Below are positions 14,552 to 22,101 of a stretch of DNA of 22,101 nt, one piece after another. A model generated the notes under the pieces. It was not told the origin of the DNA. It worked only from the letters and a program-made list of their open reading frames with translations, and did not search any database. The position numbers and the translations under genes are program-made. The first letter of the stretch is position 1, and each line of letters begins with the position of its first letter. Source of the DNA: Pseudomonadales bacterium (GTDB taxonomy: Bacteria; Pseudomonadota; Gammaproteobacteria; Pseudomonadales; Moraxellaceae); the NCBI GenBank assembly GCA_013043915.1, contig JABEVH010000025.1, forward strand, positions 1 to 22,101. Reading direction: 5' to 3'.

Positions 14552-15596
14552 GCGGATATGGCAAGCTGCAGGATTATGTGGCTGTTTGATACTTGCTGGA
14601 TGTGAAACTCTTAGTTATTACCAGCAGGGCCTAGGTGGGCAGATGGCGCTATGGAAGGCAAGGCAACCTATTGCGCGTGTCCTTGAAAACCCACAACTCA
14701 GTCCGATGCAAAAAGACAAACTTCAGGATGTCCAACGGATACGAGCATTTGCAGAAACTGAGCTGAGTATGCCTGTTCGGCACCAATATGATACCTATGC
14801 CGATGTAGGTAGGCGGTATGTCGCTTGGGCGGTGATGGCGGCACCTCCGTATAGCTTGCAACCCAAGCAATGGTGTTACCCGCTGGTAGGCTGTCTGGAC
14901 TATCATGGTTTTTTTGCTGAAATCAAAGCTCATCGCTATGCACAGGCTCTTTCTCAGCAAGGTATGGATATCTATGTTGCCCCGGTGCAGGCCTACTCAA
15001 CCCTGGGTTGGTTTCATGACTCGGTACTGAGTGGATTTCTGACCCTGAGCGAACCAGATTTGGCGCAACTGATTTTTCATGAATTGGCACACCAGCGTTT
15101 ATTCTTCAAAGGCGATACAGCCTTTAATGAAAGTTTTGCAACGGCCGTGTCTGAGGAGGGATTGCATCGTTATGCTGCAGCCTATCACCTGGATCTGAGT
15201 GCCTGGCAGCATCAGCAGGCAGCACAGGCGGAGGTCATGCATTTACTGATGAAAACGCGTACCAAGTTGCAGCTTTTTTACGCAAAGGGAGGCCAGGTTT
15301 CCGCCATGGCGGAGGGAAAAGCCAAGATATTATCGGAGTTGAAACATGATTTTGCTCAGATGAGGGCTCAGCATCCCGGCGTGGCTGTCTACCAGTCTTT
15401 TGTGGATGGAGCCAATAATGCTAGTCTGGCTTCCGTCGCTGATTACCATGACTTGGTACCAACTTTCATGTCCCTGTTACAAAGGGATCATGGCGATATG
15501 CAACGTTTTTTTGCTGATTGTGCCAGCCTGCGTTCCCTGCATCCCGCAGCGCGGCGTCAGGCTTTGTTGGTGTTGGTGCAAAGCAAGTCTACCTGA
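14544..15596 (+). CDS. Predicted zinc aminopeptidase, lipoprotein
   Basis: A 350-residue protein of the predicted aminopeptidase family (COG4324, DUF2265-type). The N-terminus has a lipoprotein signal peptide (LAGC, Cys20). A zinc site is seen as HELAH (179-183) with a likely third ligand Glu196 in FNESFATA, placing it among gluzincin-type peptidases. The block WCYPLVGCLDYHGFF (110-124) is a conserved hallmark of the family. It probably acts in the periplasm at a membrane face; the substrate is unknown. Start ATG 14544 follows AGAGGT at 14531-14536 and overlaps the rsmI stop by 8 bp. It sits 15 bp before a rhomboid protease gene, so two membrane-associated proteases are coexpressed. Confidence 0.88.
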   Translation: MIKRIWQAAGLCGCLILAGCETLSYYQQGLGGQMALWKARQPIARVLENPQLSPMQKDKLQDVQRIRAFAETELSMPVRHQYDTYADVGRRYVAWAVMAAPPYSLQPKQWCYPLVGCLDYHGFFAEIKAHRYAQALSQQGMDIYVAPVQAYSTLGWFHDSVLSGFLTLSEPDLAQLIFHELAHQRLFFKGDTAFNESFATAVSEEGLHRYAAAYHLDLSAWQHQQAAQAEVMHLLMKTRTKLQLFYAKGGQVSAMAEGKAKILSELKHDFAQMRAQHPGVAVYQSFVDGANNASLASVADYHDLVPTFMSLLQRDHGDMQRFFADCASLRSLHPAARRQALLVLVQSKST

Positions 15597-15610
15597 AGGT
15601 GATGATCACT

Positions 15611-16465
15611 ATGCTGGAGTTACACCGTTTCAGGTTGGTTCGTGAAGCCCTTATGTTCAGGGACTATCTGGTATCTATAGGAATTCCCTGTCGACTTGAT
15701 GGTCTCGATGGCCAGGTTCGCCTGGTTATTTTACAGGCCCGTGATTTTGAGAAGGCACAGGCGGTGCTGGCAGACTTTCTCAATGATCCGGATTCCGCCC
15801 GTTTTCGGGAAGCCTCGTGGCAATCAGGTATCATCTTGCCTGAGGGCGCTTTTGCACAAGCTGAACGTAGCTACTGGCGGCATATATGGCAAATCAGTGG
15901 TCGCTTGACGTTGGTCGTGATGGTGTTGTGTGCGGGTGTGTTTTTGCTTGAACGTATCAATCCTGAGACAGTATTACCTGGTCTTTTTTTTGCCAGCAGT
16001 TGGTCACAGTTAGAGCTTCAGCCCTATCGATTATTGACCCCTGTTGTCTTGCATTTTTCTTGGTTGCACCTTCTCTTTAACATGCTGTGGTGGTGGGAGT
16101 TGGGTCGACGACTGGAAATGACTCAGGGCAGTTGGCGGCTATTATCCGTAGCACTGTTCAGTGCAGTCGTGTCCAACGTGACCCAGTTTGTATGGTCAGG
16201 TCCAAATTTTGGTGGGCTTTCAGGGGTCATTATGGGCTTGGTTGGGTACATGGCCGCATACCGTTGGTATAACCCGGCACAAACCTTTGGCTTGCCCAAG
16301 GGTGTGGTCATAGCGATGATCGTTATTATGGCGCTGGGGATGTTGGGGTGGCTAGATGCGGTTTTTGGAGCTACAGCGAATGCTGCTCATCTAGGCGGTT
16401 TGCTCAGCGGTGCTATTCTTGGGGGACTACTGGCCATGGTTGACAGGAGGCACAGCCGCGGATGA
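15611..16465 (+). CDS. glpG: GlpG-type rhomboid intramembrane serine protease
   Basis: A 284-residue rhomboid protease. An N-terminal cytoplasmic domain (about 1-95) is followed by six hydrophobic segments. The catalytic Ser is Ser204 in FGGLSG (GLSG 202-205), the catalytic His is His260 in ANAAHLGG, and the oxyanion/gating residues are His148, His153 and Asn157 in HFSWLHLLFN (148-157). All match active GlpG, which cleaves transmembrane segments of substrates in the inner membrane. Start ATG 15611 with AAGGTG 9 nt upstream (15596-15601); ATG 15602 gives three extra residues. It is 15 bp after the metallopeptidase and overlaps the next gene by ATGA (16462-16465). GlpG in E. coli is usually in the glpEGR operon, so this is a different context. 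Confidence 0.93.
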   Translation: MLELHRFRLVREALMFRDYLVSIGIPCRLDGLDGQVRLVILQARDFEKAQAVLADFLNDPDSARFREASWQSGIILPEGAFAQAERSYWRHIWQISGRLTLVVMVLCAGVFLLERINPETVLPGLFFASSWSQLELQPYRLLTPVVLHFSWLHLLFNMLWWWELGRRLEMTQGSWRLLSVALFSAVVSNVTQFVWSGPNFGGLSGVIMGLVGYMAAYRWYNPAQTFGLPKGVVIAMIVIMALGMLGWLDAVFGATANAAHLGGLLSGAILGGLLAMVDRRHSRG

Positions 16466-17865
16466 AAGTCTGCAGGTACCATTCCAGATCCACGTCGTTG
16501 CTGATTTGCAGCCTCTGCAAACTGGAGTTATGCACGGAGTGTGCGGCGGCGGCTCTGAACCCCGCCACGGAAATTCTAGTATGCCCGTTGTGTGACGGTC
16601 ATATGGAGCAGCAAGCTGACGCTTCTATCGGACCGAGTTTATGGACATCATTGCCCAACGTCCTGACCTGGCCTTGGGCGCTGATGCCTTCGCTGATTCT
16701 GGGTGGCATGGCTATCCTCATGGTGATGATGGGGCAGATGCCTGCGATATCGATGGAACTGCTATGGTCGTTGACGGCATCTGCGGGAGCATATGCCGTG
16801 GCTGTCCTGCATGTCTCCAGTCAGGGTAAGGGGCAGGTTGGTGCGTTAAGTGTCTGGCGGGGACAGGGGCAAGCAGTACTGGCTTCCGTGCTGGTGCAGG
16901 GGGGGGCGCAGATGCTTTTGTTGTTAGCCCTGCAGGGGGCATTAAGGTATGTCGTGCTGGTGGTTTTTCTGGAATCAGTGGCGCTGCCACTAGTCTATCT
17001 GGGGCTTGGTCAGGGTAAAATGCCCGGGTCCCTGATCAATCGTGATGAGTTGCGTAGCCTGTTGGGGCCGGTTCTGATGCCCTATGCTTTGTTAAGCGTG
17101 ATTCTGGTGATGTTAGCTGGCTTGCTGGGCGGGTTTATGGATTTGCTGAGTGATATATTGCCTCAGGCATGGAACTGGGCGCTAGCCGCTGTGCTGTTTA
17201 ATTACTTTGCCTGGGTCAGTGCCAGGGCTGTTGGTTTATTCATTTTTCAGGAGCCGGCGCTGGGGCAAGAGCGCACACCGCGTCAGGTGCGTCTGCGCAG
17301 TCATCCGGCCCAGGCCCGATTATCCGTGTGGTTGCGGGAAGGTGAGTATGCTCGTGCCAAGCGGCAACTACGGCTTCAAGCAGAGTCTGTGCAAGCGACT
17401 GTGGCCCACATGGAAGCCTATCATCAATTACTGATGAATTTGCTTGATATTCCCGCACTACAGGTGTTTGCTGACCAGTACCTGCGTCGTGTCGTTATTA
17501 TGGATGATGAGATCCGGGTTTTGTCACTGTTGCGTGAATATCAGGAGAAAATCCCTGGATTTGTGCCCGGCGATCCTGAATTGCGCTGGCATATAGCGCA
17601 GATGCTGGTGCGTATGAAAGCCTTAAAACAAGCCGCTCATATGTTGAATGGCTTGCATAAGGATGCACCCAATTTTGCACATCTGCCAGAAGCCTATCTT
17701 CTGGCGGCGGCAATACTCAACGATCTTGGGTTTGCCAGCAAGGCCAAAGCTCTGCTGCGTTTTCTTCTGGAACGATACAAAAATCATGCTTTGTATCCGA
17801 TGATCAAGGAGCGTTGGCAGCGTCTTTCAGATGCTGAATCTGATCCTGATACTTCTTTGCCATAA
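16462..17865 (+). CDS. Zinc-finger (B-box-like) multi-span membrane protein with helical tail
   Basis: A 467-residue protein with no confident family. The first 47 residues hold a cross-brace zinc-finger-like pattern: Cys4, His7, Cys16, Cys19, Cys24, Cys27, Cys41, Cys44, His47, resembling bacterial B-box-like modules. About five hydrophobic segments follow (roughly 70-265), with a Yip1-like look. From about 270 the chain is cytosolic-looking, rich in Arg/Leu/Ala helices (for example PEAYLLAAAILNDLGFASKAKALLRFLLERY), consistent with tetratricopeptide-like repeats. It is cotranslated with the rhomboid gene upstream (ATGA overlap). Some bacteria fuse a B-box to a rhomboid domain; here the two occur as neighbours, so it may present or regulate rhomboid substrates (inference). 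Its last 62 bp overlap the convergent pseudorhomboid gene. Confidence 0.8.
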   Translation: MKVCRYHSRSTSLLICSLCKLELCTECAAAALNPATEILVCPLCDGHMEQQADASIGPSLWTSLPNVLTWPWALMPSLILGGMAILMVMMGQMPAISMELLWSLTASAGAYAVAVLHVSSQGKGQVGALSVWRGQGQAVLASVLVQGGAQMLLLLALQGALRYVVLVVFLESVALPLVYLGLGQGKMPGSLINRDELRSLLGPVLMPYALLSVILVMLAGLLGGFMDLLSDILPQAWNWALAAVLFNYFAWVSARAVGLFIFQEPALGQERTPRQVRLRSHPAQARLSVWLREGEYARAKRQLRLQAESVQATVAHMEAYHQLLMNLLDIPALQVFADQYLRRVVIMDDEIRVLSLLREYQEKIPGFVPGDPELRWHIAQMLVRMKALKQAAHMLNGLHKDAPNFAHLPEAYLLAAAILNDLGFASKAKALLRFLLERYKNHALYPMIKERWQRLSDAESDPDTSLP

Positions 17866-19231
17866 AGCTGTTTTCCTGGCGCATATAGGAGCTACTAAGA
17901 GCACGTAAAGCTTGTGCGAGCAGCGGGTGGGGAGGTTTTTGCTGCAAGGCTTCTTTAGCCAAGAAGTCAGCTTCCTTCAGCGCGTCGATTTGTGCAAAAC
18001 GAATCATGAGGCGTACTTGGCTTTCAGCATCTAGTTCTGTGACAGTGCCCTGCTGTATGCCCTCCTTGTAGACACGCAGTAATCGCCAGTGTTGCTCAAT
18101 ATCACCTTCGGGTGAATTAAATATTTTCCGTAACAAGGCAGCAGATTCAGCATTGGGCGTGCGCTTAATAATATGGTAAAGGGGTAGCATGACATTCAGG
18201 AGCGTGGGGTGACGTTCATAAAGATAACGCAACAGTTTTTCGGCGTGGTTGTATTGAGATTCTCCCATGGCTTGAAAGGCTTGATCTAGCGTTTGTTCAA
18301 GTTCTTTTACAGGAGAAAGTGTCGACTCCTGCTCCTCTGAAATCGGCTTCGTACTCGGTTGTACGGCAGAGTTCATGAACCAGCCCAAGCCCAGGCCACA
18401 AACCAGGGCGCCGACATCTGACCATATATCCCAGGCGGGATACTGCCAGCGCCAGGCCATCCAGGCCATATGGGCCAAGCCTAGTAAGGGAGGCAGTATG
18501 ACCGGCAGCTTCAAGGGGAACGGCCCTACCCTGCCCCTAAACCAAGGCCAGAGTCTTTGACGAAAGGCATGGGCGCACCAAGCGCCCATGAGACCGGCTA
18601 TCCCTGTTTGAGGGCCATAATAGGGAAAGACATCATGGTCAATATGGATATCATGTATCAGATTGCCAAGTATACCCGGGATCAGAAACATCAGCATCAT
18701 ACGGCTGCCGCCGTATTGGATTTCAAGGGGCAAGGCTAGTGACAAAAATAGCAACAGGCTGATGATCAAGCCAGGCCAACCATGATTGAGGAATAAAGCG
18801 GTCAGGTAGGTTATCGGACGGTTTTTTTGTGGGTCAACGCCTAAGCGCACCGAGCTCAAATGATTGCGTTGATGGTCATAGGCTTGTCTGGCTAGCTCCC
18901 AAGCGTTGTATTGCTCGGCATCCATGTAGTTATGACCATCTTCGCTGAGGTGTTGCACGAACTCGGAATCGGCCCCCATACGATTGGCTAAAGATTGCCA
19001 ATGACCTCTTTGCATCTGTTGCTCTAGATGCTTTTCCAATGAGGACTGCCCTTGGCTTAACAACCGTGTCGGGTAGTAAGGCCATTCACGTTGCAGTAAG
19101 GTATCGTGATACTGAGTAAGAAGAGACTGTTCACGCTGGATGTCACCATGCTGCAGCAAAAGAAAAACTATGATAAAAAGTGCAAGCACCGTTATCGTAG
19201 TACGAGCTGACGAGCTGATCTGAGATAGCAC
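17804..19231 (-). CDS. Rhomboid-fold protein lacking catalytic residues, with helical-repeat tail
   Basis: A 475-residue protein: an N-terminal membrane helix (about 11-27), a periplasmic-looking domain (28-139), a rhomboid-like membrane core (about 140-288) and a C-terminal tetratricopeptide-like tail (about 305-470). The core aligns by eye to rhomboids (TYLTALFLNHGW..., GPQTGIAGLMGAW, DIWSDVGALVCGLGLG), but the catalytic GxSG reads PQTG (Thr209 for Ser) and the TM6 HxGG reads SDVG (Asp272 for His); the gating H-x4-H..N block is also degenerate. It is therefore probably a pseudorhomboid. Start GTG 19231 follows the upstream stop by 5 bp, with GAGG about 10 nt before. The stop lies 62 bp inside the convergent membrane-protein gene. 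Confidence 0.82.
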   Translation of the reverse strand: MLSQISSSARTTITVLALFIIVFLLLQHGDIQREQSLLTQYHDTLLQREWPYYPTRLLSQGQSSLEKHLEQQMQRGHWQSLANRMGADSEFVQHLSEDGHNYMDAEQYNAWELARQAYDHQRNHLSSVRLGVDPQKNRPITYLTALFLNHGWPGLIISLLLFLSLALPLEIQYGGSRMMLMFLIPGILGNLIHDIHIDHDVFPYYGPQTGIAGLMGAWCAHAFRQRLWPWFRGRVGPFPLKLPVILPPLLGLAHMAWMAWRWQYPAWDIWSDVGALVCGLGLGWFMNSAVQPSTKPISEEQESTLSPVKELEQTLDQAFQAMGESQYNHAEKLLRYLYERHPTLLNVMLPLYHIIKRTPNAESAALLRKIFNSPEGDIEQHWRLLRVYKEGIQQGTVTELDAESQVRLMIRFAQIDALKEADFLAKEALQQKPPHPLLAQALRALSSSYMRQENSFMAKKYQDQIQHLKDAANAP

Positions 19232-19236
19232 AGTTT

Positions 19237-20376
19237 TTAAGCCTCGGTTTCAGGCCTGACTTTACTGTTTTGTAAAGTTCCTAACAAGCTTTGCAGCGCC
19301 TGAATCTGACTGTGCAGTTGCGCGCCCAAGGAAGGAATCTCCTGCAGCAAGGCTTCCCAATCCCGCTGATCAGTAGCCACAGGCATGGTCTGTGCGGACA
19401 TGAATTTTAAGGCATCATCTAGCGTACTCTGTAGGTACAGAGCGTCGTCAGCCAGTTGTTGACTGCGACTTTTAAGGTCGAAAATAATTTTTTGATGCTG
19501 TTCATGGTCTTCCTTGTCTAGGCTCAGTAACTGGCTAGAGATACGCAAATCCTCCTCCATCACCTGATGATCCATCTGATCTACGAACAAATGACAGAGA
19601 TAGGTAGCCAGGCTCAAATCGGCATGACCAAAGGGTAGCCGGTCAGATCGGCTAAGGAATATACGCAGCATGGGGCCACGGCTGGCTGAAGCGTGTACCG
19701 TCATGATTTGTTGAGCTGGAGCCTGTCTCAGGCTGCGCCAGGTCCAGGGTTGTCCCTGAGGTCGTTCTTGTAAGCTTCGTAAGATGACATCCCCGCGGCC
19801 TTCTCCATGCAGCCATTGGTAGATGGTGCCGTCGCTCCGGCTAAGGCCCAGCGAAGCATGGTCGGCACGGCACAGGCGACGTAATTGCTGCAATAGTGCA
19901 CGCATGAGTGGCAGTTGATCCATTTCTCGGCTTTGCACACTCAACCCGTGTAACCACTCCAGAATATCCGTGCAGAGTTGTCGGTCGGCTTTTGTTTGTA
20001 AGGATTCGACTCGTGCATCTTCGCGTAAGCTGACTTCATACAGACACCAGGCGAGTTGCTGAATCTGTGTCAGTGAGGCGGCATGTAACTCATCAACAAA
20101 AACTTGCCCCAGCAGCCGCTGTGGTAGGTCGAGTTGTTGCGGTGGAGAGGCCGCAAGTGTGAGTTGACCAGGGGGGCAACAAAGTTCAAAGGAGGGTTGA
20201 CCTGGTCGATATAAAAGACAGTACCTGACGCGGAGGTATTGAACTCCCCAAAGATGCCGGAAATACTCAATGACCTCAGCTTCATCAGCATCCCCATACC
20301 TTAGCGGGGGCAAATACTCTTCCTGAACGACACCTGCAGTCAATTCTTGCAGGCCATGGGGCGGGGTTACACGCAT
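19237..20376 (-). CDS. Uncharacterised protein with GAF-like region and C-terminal coiled coil
   Basis: A 379-residue soluble protein that I do not recognise. The first 160 residues have alternating strand/helix character with conserved-looking aromatic and acidic residues, and residues about 165-300 (RALLQQLRRLCRADHASLGLSRSDGTIYQW...) resemble a GAF sensory domain. From about 300 it is heptad-like and highly charged (EEDLRISSQLLSLDKEDHEQHQKI...), predicting a coiled coil. No signal peptide or membrane segment. It lies 5 bp upstream of the pseudorhomboid gene on the same strand and is likely cotranscribed, so it may be its cytoplasmic partner. Start ATG 20376 has only a weak ribosome site. 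The GAF assignment is by eye and uncertain. Confidence 0.7.
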   Translation of the reverse strand: MRVTPPHGLQELTAGVVQEEYLPPLRYGDADEAEVIEYFRHLWGVQYLRVRYCLLYRPGQPSFELCCPPGQLTLAASPPQQLDLPQRLLGQVFVDELHAASLTQIQQLAWCLYEVSLREDARVESLQTKADRQLCTDILEWLHGLSVQSREMDQLPLMRALLQQLRRLCRADHASLGLSRSDGTIYQWLHGEGRGDVILRSLQERPQGQPWTWRSLRQAPAQQIMTVHASASRGPMLRIFLSRSDRLPFGHADLSLATYLCHLFVDQMDHQVMEEDLRISSQLLSLDKEDHEQHQKIIFDLKSRSQQLADDALYLQSTLDDALKFMSAQTMPVATDQRDWEALLQEIPSLGAQLHSQIQALQSLLGTLQNSKVRPETEA

Positions 20377-20471
20377 AATTGGTTCACAACCCAGCGAGAC
20401 TTGTTTGTTAAGACTAGAGTAAAATTGGCGGTAAACCAGTCCACTTGTCGCTTGCCTGATGAGAGATATGA

Positions 20472-20484
20472 CCTCTCGTAGAGG
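20472..20484. promoter_or_regulatory. Short inverted repeat in the divergent promoter region
   Basis: CCTCT (20472-20476) and AGAGG (20480-20484) flank CGT in the 173-bp gap between the divergent GAF-like and tatT genes, just upstream of the possible tatT -35. It could be an operator; a 5-bp arm can also arise by chance. Confidence 0.25.
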
Positions 20485-20492
20485 GATTTACA

Positions 20493-20522
20493 TTGTCTTG
20501 TAGAGATACAGTTTGATATAAG
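20493..20522 (+). promoter_or_regulatory. Possible sigma70 promoter for tatT-dctP
   Basis: TTGTCT (20493-20498) and TATAAG (20517-20522) are 18 nt apart and end 27 bp before the tatT start. A reasonable sigma70 match; no competing element is better in this gap. Confidence 0.4.
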
Positions 20523-20549
20523 ATATTTTTGTAGAAGGGAATTTTAGAC

Positions 20550-21392
20550 GTGCGTGGCTGTCTTGTTGTTTGGTTGTTGATCGTGCTGGGGGGCTGCAGT
20601 TCTCTGGAGTCGCAAGTGGGTAGCCATATGGCGGGCGACTTTTCTACGGCTGTTCTTAATGAAGATGATCCTGCGTTGGTCAGGGATGCGGCTCCTGCGT
20701 ATCTTTTGATGATGGATGCGTTGTTGGTGCATCATGATCAGGTCTCATTATGGTTAGCGGCTGCTAATTTAAATAGTGCTTATGCGGCAGCATTTGTCGA
20801 TGATCCGGCACGCAAACTCCTGATGACGGAGAAGGCATTGAACTATGCTGTGCGAGCAGCGTGTGGACAGGACAAAAATTTATGTACTGTGCGCCAGATG
20901 CCCGCCGATGACTTAACGAAACGCCTGCGTGTCATGGATCAATCACAGCTGCCTTTGCTGATGACGCTGGGTTCGGTGTGGGCTGGCTGGATACAAGCGC
21001 GTTCCTCAGACTGGAATGCTGTAGCCGACTTGCCGAAGGTGCAGGTGTTGATGGAGCGTATCATCGCGGTGGACAGCGGTTATGATGAAGGTGAGGCTCA
21101 TCTTTATCTGGGGGGAATAGAAACCCTTCTGCCTGCTGCCTTGGGAGGTCGACAGGTTGAGGGTGAGGCGCATCTGCGCCAGGCATTTGCATTGTCGCAT
21201 GGCCATGATCTGATGGCTTGGGTGGTACTCGCGCGGCAGGTAGCGAGGGCGCGCTATGATCGCCCCATGCATGATAGCTTGCTTAAACAAGTGTTGGCGG
21301 CTGATCCTCATGCGCCGGGATGGACTCTGAAAAATTATCTGGCGCAGCAGCAAGCCAGGGAGCTGTTGAAATCGGCTGATGACTATTTTTAA
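20550..21392 (+). CDS. TRAP transporter TatT-family lipoprotein
   Basis: A 280-residue lipoprotein with lipobox LGGC (Cys16) and helical repeats. The sequence resembles the TatT component of TPR-containing TRAP transporters, described in Treponema (TP0956), which binds the substrate-binding protein from the periplasmic side. Features include DDPARKLLMTEKALNYAVRAAC and AHLYLGGIETLLPAALGG, with the latter block typical of the family. The name TatT is unrelated to twin-arginine export. Start GTG 20550 follows GAAGGGA (20534-20540) at about 9 nt; no ATG gives a complete signal peptide. A TRAP substrate-binding protein follows 13 bp downstream, as expected. Confidence 0.85.
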   Translation: MRGCLVVWLLIVLGGCSSLESQVGSHMAGDFSTAVLNEDDPALVRDAAPAYLLMMDALLVHHDQVSLWLAAANLNSAYAAAFVDDPARKLLMTEKALNYAVRAACGQDKNLCTVRQMPADDLTKRLRVMDQSQLPLLMTLGSVWAGWIQARSSDWNAVADLPKVQVLMERIIAVDSGYDEGEAHLYLGGIETLLPAALGGRQVEGEAHLRQAFALSHGHDLMAWVVLARQVARARYDRPMHDSLLKQVLAADPHAPGWTLKNYLAQQQARELLKSADDYF

Positions 21393-21405
21393 CGAGGTTG
21401 ATGAG

Positions 21406-22101
21406 ATGTTGCGACATGGCCGTGAGGTGTTATGTGGTTTGATGGTGCTGCTGAGTTTGCATGCGTCTGCAGGTGTTTTGCGAATTGCGACACTTTCTCC
21501 TGATGGCTCGGCATGGATGCAGACCCTGCGCGGCGCGGCTACAGAGATTAAACAGCGTACAGCGGGGCGGGTGGATTTTCGCTTCTATACCGGGGGCACC
21601 ATGGGTAATGATCGTACGGTGCTAAGCAAGGTTCGCCTTGGCGAACTGCAGGGGGCCGCTGTAACGGCGAGCAGCCTAGATCCCTACGTTCACGATCTTG
21701 ATCTGTATTCTCTTCCCATGTTGTTTGATGATTTTGCCGCCGTAGATAAGGCCCGCAAGGTGATGGACCCATGGCTGTCCCGTCAGTTGGAGGATGCCGG
21801 ATGGGCTAATTTTGGTTTTGCTGAAGGAGGTTTTGCCTACATTATGAGTAGGCAGGCTCCCATAGCCTCATTGGCTGAGCTGCGCCAGCATAAGGTATGG
21901 ATTCCTGAAGGTGACCGATTTTCAGCGACGGCCCTAGGGGCGTTTCGTGTGACACCGGTACCTTTATCCCTGGGTGATGTCTTGCCTGGTTTGCAGACAG
22001 GGATCATCGATGTGGTTGCAAGTTCCCCTATAGCTGTGTTGGCATTACAGTGGCAAACACAAGTACATCAGATGACGGATTTACCCATGAGCTACTTTAC
22101 C
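21406..22101 (+). CDS. TRAP transporter substrate-binding protein DctP-like (partial, 3' cut)
   Basis: The window holds the first 232 codons. A signal peptide (about residues 1-22, ending in LHASAG) is followed by LRIATLSPDGSAWMQTLR, then the substrate-site region FRFYTGGTMGNDRTVLSKVRLGELQGA, and the core SLPMLFDDFAAVDKARKVMD, GWANFGFAEGGFAYIMS and LPGLQTGIIDVVASSP, all matching DctP/TRAP-T periplasmic receptors. Substrates of such receptors are usually organic acids or related compounds; the ligand is unknown, though the TatT partner suggests a TPR-containing TRAP system. Start ATG 21406 follows GAGG at 21394-21397 by 8 nt. The permease genes (dctQM-type) should lie just beyond the window. 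It is truncated only by the window end. Confidence 0.9.
   Translation, partial: MLRHGREVLCGLMVLLSLHASAGVLRIATLSPDGSAWMQTLRGAATEIKQRTAGRVDFRFYTGGTMGNDRTVLSKVRLGELQGAAVTASSLDPYVHDLDLYSLPMLFDDFAAVDKARKVMDPWLSRQLEDAGWANFGFAEGGFAYIMSRQAPIASLAELRQHKVWIPEGDRFSATALGAFRVTPVPLSLGDVLPGLQTGIIDVVASSPIAVLALQWQTQVHQMTDLPMSYFT

Overview
The window looks like about 22 kb of a gammaproteobacterial chromosome, with no plasmid, phage or transposon hallmarks. The main evidence is gene order. From memory of Pseudomonas-type genomes, the run rplM-rpsI-petABC-(sspA)-sspB-dolP(BON)-diaA-(yraN)-lpoA, with rsmI divergent, is a conserved gammaproteobacterial block, and it is present here almost intact. The PVWY form of the cytochrome b Qo motif and an LpoA homologue agree with that placement. 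I cannot name the genus.

Layout. (1) 1-218: a perfect 37-bp inverted repeat starting at base 1 runs into the 3' end of a gene whose last residues resemble the C-terminus of DUF4062-type proteins. The palindrome may be a contig-end fold-back artefact. (2) 338-5073: a tight three-gene operon encoding an alkyl-DHAP-synthase-like flavoprotein, a GlpD-like glycerol-3-phosphate dehydrogenase and an FGGY sugar/polyol kinase. A GH114 lipoprotein converges on it, and the two stop codons interlock. (3) 6016-6533: a small heat-shock protein behind a sigma32-like promoter. (4) 6547-7646: rplM-rpsI with a structured leader, a tRNA-Gln(CUG) directly after rpsI, and a strong terminator. (5) 7801-10297: petABC (cytochrome bc1), a terminator, then sspB. 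The sspA gene expected between petC and sspB is absent. (6) 10782-13693, minus strand: lpoA (short form)-diaA-BON lipoprotein-methyltransferase, each overlapping the next. The yraN gene expected between lpoA and diaA is absent, and the methyltransferase is an addition.

(7) 13709-17865, plus strand: rsmI, a lipoprotein metallopeptidase (predicted aminopeptidase), a GlpG-type rhomboid protease with intact Ser/His, and a zinc-finger (B-box-like), multi-membrane-segment, helical-repeat protein, all overlapping or nearly so. Converging on them from the minus strand (17804-20376) are a rhomboid-fold protein that has lost both catalytic positions and a GAF-like/coiled-coil protein. This active-rhomboid plus pseudorhomboid neighbourhood is the best candidate in the window for an undescribed system. 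(8) 20550-22101: a TRAP transporter start, tatT (lipoprotein) and dctP (cut by the window end).

Genes are packed closely. The longest non-coding stretches are about 120-175 bp (219-337, 5943-6077, 6534-6690, 7647-7800, 20377-20549), and each is described below or holds nothing I can support. No CRISPR array, insertion sequence or rRNA was seen.
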